A stretch of DNA of 64,000 nt from assembly GCA_963737625.1 (NCBI GenBank), contig CAVTTK010000002.1, positions 1 through 64,000 of the forward strand, in the 5' to 3' direction. Position numbers and translations under genes: made by a program. This stretch comes from Bog-756 sp963737625 (lineage in GTDB: Bacteria; Actinomycetota; Acidimicrobiia; Acidimicrobiales; RAAP-2). A model generated the notes under the pieces. The model saw only the letters and a program-made list of their open reading frames with translations. It had not been told where the DNA came from and ran no database searches. Shown here one piece after another: positions 26,708 through 34,266 of this stretch; position 1 is the first letter of the stretch, and every line of letters starts with the position of its first letter.

Positions 26708-28347
26708 GCCCTTCGGCCCCCGACTCCGGTGGGCCCGCTGACGGTCCCGTCCTGGTCGTCGACTTCGGTGCCCAGTACGCCCAGCTGATCGCCCGGCGGG
26801 TTCGGGAGGCGCACGTCTACTCGGAGATCGTGCCGCACACGTCGACCGCCGCCGACCTGGTGGCCCGGCGACCTGCGGGCATCATCCTGTCGGGCGGGCC
26901 CAAGTCGGTCAACGAGACCCCGGCGCCGACCATCGACCCGGCCATCTACGACGCCGGCATCCCCATCCTCGGCATCTGTTACGGGGCCCAGCTGCTGACC
27001 CAGCAGTTGGGCGGCGAGGTGTCCCGGACCGGGCGGGGCGAGTACGGGCGGACGACGCTGACCGTGACCGGATCGTCACCGCTGTTCGTGGACTGGCCCG
27101 GTGGCGGCGAGGTGTGGATGAGCCACGGCGATGCCATCACCACCGTTCCCGGAGGGTTCGTGGCCACCGCCACCAGCCCCGACGCCCCGGTGGCCGCGCT
27201 CCATGACGCCGAACGCGCCATCTACGGGGTGCAGTTCCATCCCGAGGTGGTGCACACCGAGCGGGGCCGGGACGTCTTCGAGCGCTTCCTCTACGACATC
27301 TGCCACTGCCCCCCGTCGTGGACCCACACATCGATCATCGAGTCGCAGGTGGAGGCGGTCCGGGCCCAGGTGGGCGGATCGCCGGTCCTGTGTGCCCTGT
27401 CCGGCGGGGTCGATTCGGCGGTGGCGGCGGCGCTGGTGCACAAGGCCATCGGTGATCAGCTCACCTGTGTCTACGTGGACACCGGCCTGATGCGGGCCCA
27501 CGAGAGCGAGCAGGTGGAGGAGACCTTCCGCCGTCAGTTCCACATCGATCTGGTCCACGTCAAGGCGGCCGACCGGTTCTTCGAGGCGCTGGCCGGGGTG
27601 ACCGATCCCGAGGCCAAGCGCAAGATCATCGGCGAGCTGTTCATCCGGATCTTCGAGGAGGTGGCCCGTGATCTGGTCCTGGAGGAGTTCGACCCCGAGG
27701 GTGCCGCTACCCCCTCTGCCGGTTCGACCGGGGCCGCCGGGACGACACCGTCGGACGAGCCCTCCGGCTACCTGGTCCAGGGGACGCTCTACCCCGATGT
27801 GATCGAGTCCGGATCGGACTCCGCGGCCACCATCAAGTCCCACCACAACGTGGGGGGTCTGCCCGACGACCTGGCCTTCGATCTGGTCGAGCCCCTCCGG
27901 CTGCTGTTCAAGGACGAGGTGCGGGCTGTGGGCGAGGAGCTGGGGCTGCCCCACGACATCGTCTGGCGCCAGCCCTTCCCCGGGCCGGGCCTAGCCGTCC
28001 GCATCGTGGGCGAGGTCACCCCCGAGCGGGCCGACATCCTGCGGGCGGCCGACGCCATCGTGGTGGAGGAGATCCGCCGGGCCGGCCTCTACCGCGACCT
28101 GTGGCAGAGCTTCGCCGTGCTGCCGGCCGTCCGGACCGTGGGCGTCATGGGGGACGGGCGCACCTACGCCTACCCGGTGGTGATCCGTGCCGTGACCAGC
28201 GACGACGCCATGACCGCGGACTGGGCCCGTCTGCCCTACGACTTGCTGGAGCGTCTGTCCTCGCGGATCATCAACGAGGTGGAGGGCGTCAACCGGGTGG
28301 CTCTGGACATCACGTCCAAGCCTCCCGGCACCATCGAGTGGGAGTGA
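26704..28347 (+). CDS. guaA: GMP synthase (glutamine-hydrolysing)
   Basis: GuaA aminates XMP to GMP. The N-terminal class-I glutamine amidotransferase has C92 (GICYGAQLL), H179 and E181 (QFHPEV); the ATP-pyrophosphatase P-loop SGGVDS is at 233-238; the C-terminal dimerisation domain ends KPPGTIEWE. TTG 26704 overlaps the guaB3 stop as TTGA and is the only start codon near the conserved VLVVDFGAQYAQ. A low-complexity Ala/Gly/Ser/Thr stretch of about 25 residues interrupts the synthetase domain near residues 330-356. Length 547. Confidence 0.95.
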   Translation: MSPSAPDSGGPADGPVLVVDFGAQYAQLIARRVREAHVYSEIVPHTSTAADLVARRPAGIILSGGPKSVNETPAPTIDPAIYDAGIPILGICYGAQLLTQQLGGEVSRTGRGEYGRTTLTVTGSSPLFVDWPGGGEVWMSHGDAITTVPGGFVATATSPDAPVAALHDAERAIYGVQFHPEVVHTERGRDVFERFLYDICHCPPSWTHTSIIESQVEAVRAQVGGSPVLCALSGGVDSAVAAALVHKAIGDQLTCVYVDTGLMRAHESEQVEETFRRQFHIDLVHVKAADRFFEALAGVTDPEAKRKIIGELFIRIFEEVARDLVLEEFDPEGAATPSAGSTGAAGTTPSDEPSGYLVQGTLYPDVIESGSDSAATIKSHHNVGGLPDDLAFDLVEPLRLLFKDEVRAVGEELGLPHDIVWRQPFPGPGLAVRIVGEVTPERADILRAADAIVVEEIRRAGLYRDLWQSFAVLPAVRTVGVMGDGRTYAYPVVIRAVTSDDAMTADWARLPYDLLERLSSRIINEVEGVNRVALDITSKPPGTIEWE

Positions 28348-28352
28348 CCTCG

Positions 28353-30851
28353 ATGCCCATCTCGGCCGGCCCCGCCGAGCCGCTTCCGGAATGGCGGGGC
28401 GACGACGGGGACGACAGTGCCGAGTCGGGGGAGGGCACCGCACCGGACCGGGGCGGGGCGCCCTACCGTCGTCGGGAGGACGTGGTCCAACTCCGGCCCG
28501 ACGACCTGCTGGAAGGGCTGACCGGGCCCCAGCGTGAGTCGGTGGTCCACCGCGGGGGTCCGCTGCTCATCGTGGCAGGCGCCGGGTCGGGCAAGACCCG
28601 GGTGCTCACCCGGCGGATCGCCCACCTCATCGCCACCGGTGACGCCAAGCCGTGGCAGATCCTGGCCATCACCTTCACCAACAAGGCCGCGGACGAGATG
28701 CGCAAGCGGGTGGTCGACCTCGTCGGACCGCGGGGCCAGCGGATGTGGGTGTCCACCTTCCACTCGGCCTGTGTACGGATCCTCCGGGCCCATGGCGACC
28801 GCCTGGGCTACAAGGGCTCCTTCACCATCTACGACGATGCCGACTCCCGCCGGCTGGTGGAGATCGTGGCCCGGGAGCTGGACATCGACACCAAGAAGAT
28901 GTCCCCCCGCTCCATGCTGGGCCAGATCAGCCAGGCCAAGTCCCGCCAGCAGGGCCCCGAGGAGTACCGGGCGGCGGCCGTGACCATCTTCGACCGGAGG
29001 ATCGCCGACGTCTTCGACCTCTACCAGCAGCGGATGGTGGCGGCCAACGCCATGGACTTCGACGACCTCCTCCTCAACACGGTCCGGCTCTTCCGGCTGC
29101 ACCCCGACGTCCTCGAGCACTACCGAACCCGGTTCACCCACGTCCTGATCGACGAGTACCAGGACACCAACGCCGTGCAGAACGCCCTGGCCGTGCTGTT
29201 GGCCGGCGGGCACCGCAACATCGTGGTGGTGGGGGACAGCGACCAATCCGTGTACCGGTTCCGGGGCGCTGACATCTCCAACATCCTCGACTTCGAACAG
29301 GCCTTCCCCGACGCCACGGCCATCACCCTGGACCAGAACTTCCGGTCCACCCAGACCATCCTCGACGCGGCCAACGCCGTGATCACCAACAATGTGTCCC
29401 GCAAGCCGAAGTCGCTGTGGACCGAAGGGGGCCCGGGGAGCCAGATCGTCCGCTACCGGGCCGAGGACGAGCACGACGAGGCCGAATGGGTGGCCCACGA
29501 GATCGTGCGCCTGCGGGGCGAGCACGACCTGCGCTGGGGCGATGTGGCCGTCTTCTACCGGACCAACGCCCAGTCGGCGGCGCTCGAAGGGGCCATGGTC
29601 CACGGCGAGGTGCCCTACAAGGTGGTGGGAGGCACCAAGTTCTACGACCGGCGGGAGGTCAAGGACGCCATGGCCTACCTGAAGGTGCTGGTCAACCCGG
29701 ACGATGAGATCAGCTGGCGCCGGATCGTGAATGTGCCCAAGCGTGGTGTGGGCGACACCTCGGTGGCCAAGCTGTCGGGATGGGCCGGCTCCCGGGGACT
29801 CTCCTTCGGGGAAGCCGTGGCCCATGCCGAGGAGGTGGGGGTCGGCAGCCGGGCGGCCCGGGCCCTGGTCGACCTGGCCGGGTTGCTGGACGGGGTGCGC
29901 TCCAGGATGGCCCTGCCCCCCCTGGTCGACGAGAACGGCGAGGCCATCCCCCCCGGGGAGGACGATCTGCCGGCGGACGGTGCGGCGGACCGGGACGAGA
30001 TCCTCGCTCCGGGGGCGCTGGTCACCGCCATGGTGGAGGACACCGGGTACCGGAGCGAGCTCCTGGCCGAGGGCACCATCGAGGCGTTGGGGAGGGTCGA
30101 GAACATCGACACCCTGGTCGGGATGGCCGCCGAGTACCGAACGCTGCCGGAGTTTCTGGAGGCCGCCTCGCTGGTGGCCGACTCCGACCAACTCGAAGGG
30201 GACGGCACCAAGGTGTCCCTCATGACCCTCCACATCGCCAAGGGGCTCGAGTTCCCGGCGGTCTTCCTGGTGGGGATGGAGGACGGCGTCTTCCCGCACA
30301 TGCGCTCGCTCGGGGACCCGGTCGAGCTGGAGGAGGAGCGGCGCCTGTGCTACGTCGGGATCACCCGGGCCGAGCGCCATCTCTATGTCTCCCACGCCTG
30401 GAGCCGGATGCTCTTCGGACGGGGCAGCAGCAACATCCCGAGTCGCTTTCTCAACGAGATCCCCGACGAGTTGGTGCGGGACGTGGGCGGCGACCGCGGC
30501 GCGGGCCGCGGCTGGGGATCGGCGCCGGTCGACGGCGATCGGTACCCCTCGCCCGACCGGTTCTCCAGCCGGGACGCCGGGGGCACGCCGGGACGGAGCG
30601 TCTTCGGCCGGGGCACGCCCCGGTCCGATGCCGAGTTCGACGCCACCGGCCGCCGGCGGCGGGCCCCGGCCTCCAGCGGGGCCGAGCAGCTGGGGCTCGA
30701 GGCCGGAGACGCCGTGGTCCACGGCCAGTGGGGCGAGGGCACGGTGGTGGAGACCTCCGGCACCGGCGAGGACGCCGAGGCCGCGGTGCTCTTCCCCACG
30801 GTGGGACGCAAGAAGCTCCTCCTCCGGATGGCCCCCTTGAAGCGGGCCTGA
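28353..30851 (+). CDS. pcrA: UvrD/PcrA-type superfamily 1 DNA helicase
   Basis: A 3'-5' DNA helicase of repair and replication. Motif I is VAGAGSGKTRVLTRRIAHLI, Ia ITFTNKAADEMR, II LIDEYQDTN, III VVGDSDQSVYRFRGAD, IV LDQNFRS, V LMTLHIAKGLEFPAVFLVG and VI YVGITRAERHLYVSHA. The C-terminal part (GDAVVHGQWGEGTVVETSG) resembles the PcrA Tudor-like domain that binds RNA polymerase. ATG 28353 leaves a 50-residue acidic N-terminus before LRPDDLLEGL. Length 832. Five bases after guaA. Confidence 0.94.
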   Translation: MPISAGPAEPLPEWRGDDGDDSAESGEGTAPDRGGAPYRRREDVVQLRPDDLLEGLTGPQRESVVHRGGPLLIVAGAGSGKTRVLTRRIAHLIATGDAKPWQILAITFTNKAADEMRKRVVDLVGPRGQRMWVSTFHSACVRILRAHGDRLGYKGSFTIYDDADSRRLVEIVARELDIDTKKMSPRSMLGQISQAKSRQQGPEEYRAAAVTIFDRRIADVFDLYQQRMVAANAMDFDDLLLNTVRLFRLHPDVLEHYRTRFTHVLIDEYQDTNAVQNALAVLLAGGHRNIVVVGDSDQSVYRFRGADISNILDFEQAFPDATAITLDQNFRSTQTILDAANAVITNNVSRKPKSLWTEGGPGSQIVRYRAEDEHDEAEWVAHEIVRLRGEHDLRWGDVAVFYRTNAQSAALEGAMVHGEVPYKVVGGTKFYDRREVKDAMAYLKVLVNPDDEISWRRIVNVPKRGVGDTSVAKLSGWAGSRGLSFGEAVAHAEEVGVGSRAARALVDLAGLLDGVRSRMALPPLVDENGEAIPPGEDDLPADGAADRDEILAPGALVTAMVEDTGYRSELLAEGTIEALGRVENIDTLVGMAAEYRTLPEFLEAASLVADSDQLEGDGTKVSLMTLHIAKGLEFPAVFLVGMEDGVFPHMRSLGDPVELEEERRLCYVGITRAERHLYVSHAWSRMLFGRGSSNIPSRFLNEIPDELVRDVGGDRGAGRGWGSAPVDGDRYPSPDRFSSRDAGGTPGRSVFGRGTPRSDAEFDATGRRRRAPASSGAEQLGLEAGDAVVHGQWGEGTVVETSGTGEDAEAAVLFPTVGRKKLLLRMAPLKRA

Positions 30852-31225
30852 CGACGGCCGGCCGTGACCATCCGGCGTGGTGGGGAGCTCCCCCCTCATC
30901 TGGTGCCCAGGACGTTTCTGAGCTGGTTCATCCGGTCGTCAGCTGGGCCTGATTTACTGTCACCGAGTCGCCGACACAGGACTCGTACCAGGGACGGGAG
31001 CGCCGCACCGGGGATGCCGGGGTGTCGGGACCGCCGTCCCACGAGGGGCGCAGAACGGGGTCGAGGAGGGCGTTGACGGGAACAGGGACAACCGGGCACG
31101 AAGGCGTGTCCGCCGAGCTGGACCACGAGGAGGCCGGGCTCCGGCGCGCCGACGCGGGAGGACCCACGCCCCGCGTGGACCGGACGGGCCGGAGTGCGGG
31201 AAGGTCGCGTCACCCGTCGAACGGT
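30852..31225 (+). other. Spacer between pcrA and the glycosidase-like gene
   Basis: No gene is supported on either strand. The frame of the downstream gene is open from GTG 31022 and TTG 31074, so part of this stretch could be an N-terminal extension. A 12-base palindrome (ACGGCCGGCCGT, 30854-30865) follows the pcrA stop. TTTACT near 30954 is a possible -10 without a clear -35. Confidence 0.4.
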
Positions 31226-32581
31226 ATGCCCCTGGTGGTTTCCACCCCGCAGAGCCGAGGACCCGAGGAGTCGTCGCCCGTCGAGGCCATGCCCCCGCTG
31301 ACCCGGCGGGAGCGCCGGGTGCGCCGCAAGGAGAAGATCCGGCGGCGTCGCACCCTGGTGGGGCGCCATCCGAAGACCGCCGTGTTCGTCGTGGTCCTCC
31401 TGGCCCTGACCCCGGTGTGGGTCTCCGCCGGCTCGGCCGCCACCAATCAGGCCCTGGGTAACACGGTCGGCACCCGCCTCACCGAGTGGGTGCGGGACCA
31501 CGGGGGTGGTGGCATCGTGACGTGGGCCGAGAACACCTGGTACACCTGGCATGCCCCACCCAAGGGGGGGAAGCCGAAGCAGGGCGCCATCCCCCTGCCC
31601 TCCCGGAGCACCACCACCGTGCCCGCCGGGCCGTCCCATCTTCCCGCCCCGGCGGCCATCGTCCCGTTCGTGAGCGATCCCACGCCCGGCGAGGGCCAGT
31701 GGCACCCCATCGGCCGCGCCGTCAACGGTGTCCCGGCCATGTACGCCGCCTTCCTCCGGCCCAACAGCGTGAACACCAGCCTGGTCACCGGGGTGGCGTG
31801 GATGGATACCACCCTGTTGCGAGCCACCCTGTACGAGGGTTCGTCGATCCCCGGCACCGGCCAGACCTGGGCCAACGAGGCCCCCCTGGCCGGCCCGGCG
31901 CTCGACACGCTGGTGGCCGCGTTCAACGCCGGATTCCGAATGCAGGACGCCAAGGGCGGCTTCTACGCCGACGGCGTGACCGCCGTCCCCCTGGTGCCTG
32001 GAGCGGCATCTCTGGTCATCAACAGCAACGGGTCGGCCGACATCGGGGCCTGGGGAACCGACGTCTCCATGTCCCCGTCGGTGGTGGCCGTGCGTCAGAA
32101 CCTCGACCTCATCGTGGCCAACGGCCAGCCCGTGCCCGGTCTCGACGCCAACGACAATTCCCGCTGGGGGTTCACGCTCGGCGGGAGGGTCCAGGTGTGG
32201 AGGTCGGGCCTCGGCATCACGGCCGACGGCGCCCTGGTCTACGTGGGCGGGTCCGGCCTGTCCATCGTGGACCTGGCCAACGTGCTGGCCCGGGCCGGTG
32301 CGGTCCGGGCCATGGAGATGGACATCAACACCGCCTGGGTCAACTTCACCAGCTTCGACCCCCCCGTGGGCCAGCCGGCCTCGGCCGCCACCGGGACCGT
32401 GCTCACCAGCGACGAGGCCACCTATCCTTCCCGCTACTTCGAGCCCTTGTCGCGGGACTTCGTGACCATGTCGGCCCGGCCGTCCGCGGTGCCGACGGCC
32501 CCGGCCACCTCCACGCCCACGACGTCGACACCGGCTGGCCGGACGGCGAACGCCCGACCCCGACCTAAGGTCGGAGGGTAG
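31226..32581 (+). CDS. Membrane-anchored phosphodiester glycosidase-like (NAGPA domain) protein
   Basis: After an Arg/Lys-rich cytoplasmic start (RRERRVRRKEKIRRRR) there is one membrane segment (TAVFVVVLLALTPVWVSAG), a Pro/Thr linker and a domain of about 270 residues. That domain has FNAGFRMQDAKGGFYADG and AMEMDINTAWVNFTSF, hallmarks of the NAGPA/phosphodiester glycosidase fold, so the catalytic part is probably outside the cell and may act on wall or exopolysaccharide phosphodiesters. A Pro/Thr/Ser tail ends it. ATG 31226 is one of several possible starts (31022, 31074, 31289). Substrate unknown. Confidence 0.75.
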   Translation: MPLVVSTPQSRGPEESSPVEAMPPLTRRERRVRRKEKIRRRRTLVGRHPKTAVFVVVLLALTPVWVSAGSAATNQALGNTVGTRLTEWVRDHGGGGIVTWAENTWYTWHAPPKGGKPKQGAIPLPSRSTTTVPAGPSHLPAPAAIVPFVSDPTPGEGQWHPIGRAVNGVPAMYAAFLRPNSVNTSLVTGVAWMDTTLLRATLYEGSSIPGTGQTWANEAPLAGPALDTLVAAFNAGFRMQDAKGGFYADGVTAVPLVPGAASLVINSNGSADIGAWGTDVSMSPSVVAVRQNLDLIVANGQPVPGLDANDNSRWGFTLGGRVQVWRSGLGITADGALVYVGGSGLSIVDLANVLARAGAVRAMEMDINTAWVNFTSFDPPVGQPASAATGTVLTSDEATYPSRYFEPLSRDFVTMSARPSAVPTAPATSTPTTSTPAGRTANARPRPKVGG

Positions 32582-32672
32582 CGAGGCGAGGTGGCCGGCA
32601 ATCGGGGGTTGCCGGCCCGTGGTGCCCGACCCCGACCGGGGCAGGCCCAGCCCGGCGATGAGGAGTGGGGCC

Positions 32673-33476
32673 ATGGTCCAGAAGCTGTCGAAGCGGCGGT
32701 ACGAGCAGGAGCTCCTGAGGCTCCAGGGCGAACTGGCCGCCATGACCGGATGGATCCAGCGCAGCGGATCGCGGGTCGTGGTGCTCTTCGAGGGTCGTGA
32801 CGCGGCCGGCAAGGGCGGGGCCATCAAACGGGTCAGCGAGTACCTGAGCCCGAGGGTGTGCCGCATCGTGGCCCTGCCCACGCCGACCGAGCGGGAGCGG
32901 GGCGAGTGGTACTTCCAGCGGTACGTGGCCGAACTCCCCACCGCCGGCGAGATCGTCCTCTTCGATCGCAGTTGGTACAACCGGGCCGGGGTGGAGCGGG
33001 TCATGGGATTCTGCACCGATGATCAGTACCAGCTGTTCCTGCGCCAGTGCCCGGCGTTCGAACACCAGCTCATCGAAGACGGGATCATCCTCATCAAGTA
33101 CTGGTTCTCCGTGAGTGACGAGGAGCAGGAGCGTCGGTTCCAGAGCCGTGTGGACGACCCCCTCCGCCGCTGGAAGCTGAGCCCCATGGACCTCGAGGCC
33201 CGACAGCGATGGGGTGACTACTCGCGGGCCAAGGACGCCATGTTCATCCACACCGACACCGCCGAGTCCCCGTGGTTCGTGGTCGAGGCGGACGACAAGC
33301 GTCGGGCCCGCCTCAACTGCATCGCCCACCTGCTGAGCCAGGTTCCCTATCAGCCGATCGAGGCGGTCAAGCTCCGGCTGCCCAAGCGGGTGAAGGACGA
33401 GACCTACCAGCGTCCGCCGCGTGACCTCGCCACCTACGTGCCTGACTACGTATCCATGCTTTCCGACAAGTCCTGA
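32673..33476 (+). CDS. ppk2: Polyphosphate kinase 2 family protein
   Basis: PPK2 enzymes use polyphosphate to phosphorylate nucleotides. Walker A is FEGRDAAGKGGAIKR (K47) and Walker B is LFDRSWYNRAGVERVMGF (D98), with the conserved lid Arg residues and the KYWFSVSDEEQERRF block. One kinase domain of 267 residues indicates class I or III rather than the two-domain class II. ATG 32673 follows GAGGAGTGG at good spacing; ATG 32658 is an alternative. Nucleotide preference cannot be read from the sequence. Confidence 0.93.
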   Translation: MVQKLSKRRYEQELLRLQGELAAMTGWIQRSGSRVVVLFEGRDAAGKGGAIKRVSEYLSPRVCRIVALPTPTERERGEWYFQRYVAELPTAGEIVLFDRSWYNRAGVERVMGFCTDDQYQLFLRQCPAFEHQLIEDGIILIKYWFSVSDEEQERRFQSRVDDPLRRWKLSPMDLEARQRWGDYSRAKDAMFIHTDTAESPWFVVEADDKRRARLNCIAHLLSQVPYQPIEAVKLRLPKRVKDETYQRPPRDLATYVPDYVSMLSDKS

Positions 33477-33504
33477 CGCCCCCGGGACGCTCGGGACGGA
33501 TCGG

Positions 33505-34266
33505 TCAGCCGGGCACGCGGCGCCACACAGCACGGGGCAGGTGGCGCATGACGGTGAATACCCCCCGCAGGATGGGGGGGACGTAGACCACCGAGGCTCC
33601 CGACCCGATCCCGTTGACCACGGCCTCGGCCACTGCGTCGGGCGTGGTCGAGAACGGCGCCGGGGTCATCCCCTCGGTCATCCGTCCCACCACGAATCCC
33701 GGACGCACGATCATCACGTCGACCCCCGAGCCAACCAGGGCGTCCCCCAGGCCCTGGGCGAAGGCGTCGAGACCGGACTTCGAGGACCCGTAGATGAAGT
33801 TGGCGCTGCGGGCCCGCTCGCCGGCCACTGACGACAGCACGACCAGGCGCCCGTGGCCCTGATGGCGGAGCCGGGCGGTCACCGCCAACATGGCCGAGGC
33901 CAGGCCGGCGAAGTTGGTGTTGATCACCGCGGCAGCAGCAGCGGGGTCTTGTTCGTCGGCCGCCTGGTTCCCGAGGACACCGGCCGCCACGATCACCAGG
34001 TCGATGTCACCGAAGCGGTCGAAGACGTCGCCGGCGAAGGCGGCATGTCGGTCGGCGTCGGTGGCGTCGAAGGCCACGGCCTCGGCCACCTCGGCGCCGG
34101 CCGCTTTGGCCCGGTCCACAGCCTCGGTGAGGCGGGTGCCCTCGCGGCCGGCGAGCACCACCGTGCGACAGCGACCAGGCACCAGCCGGTCCACGATGGC
34201 CTGGGCTATCTCCGAGGATCCTCCGAGGACCAGCACCGACTGGGGTCGTCCGATTGCGTCGATCAT
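33505..34266 (-). CDS. dprE2: Decaprenylphosphoryl-2-keto-erythropentose reductase (DprE2)
   Basis: DprE2 is the short-chain reductase that completes epimerisation of decaprenyl-phosphoryl-ribose to decaprenyl-phosphoryl-arabinose, using NADH. The nucleotide-binding loop VLGGSSEIAQAIV, the DVLVIVAAG-like strand (DLVIVAAGVLG) and the catalytic YGSSKSGLDAF (Tyr-x3-Lys) are clear, as is the GF-VG-MT segment after VRPG. At 253 residues it matches the mycobacterial protein in length. ATG 34266 overlaps the dprE1 stop as ATGA. Last gene of a three-gene minus-strand operon. Confidence 0.92.
   Translation of the reverse strand: MIDAIGRPQSVLVLGGSSEIAQAIVDRLVPGRCRTVVLAGREGTRLTEAVDRAKAAGAEVAEAVAFDATDADRHAAFAGDVFDRFGDIDLVIVAAGVLGNQAADEQDPAAAAAVINTNFAGLASAMLAVTARLRHQGHGRLVVLSSVAGERARSANFIYGSSKSGLDAFAQGLGDALVGSGVDVMIVRPGFVVGRMTEGMTPAPFSTTPDAVAEAVVNGIGSGASVVYVPPILRGVFTVMRHLPRAVWRRVPG

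Noticed and set aside
30854..30865. ACGGCCGGCCGT palindrome after pcrA as a terminator
   Set aside because: It has no loop and no T-run; such GC palindromes occur often by chance in this base composition.
28236..30899. 887-codon minus-strand open frame opposite pcrA
   Set aside because: Mirror frame of the helicase gene with no motif; the helicase motifs on the plus strand are unambiguous.
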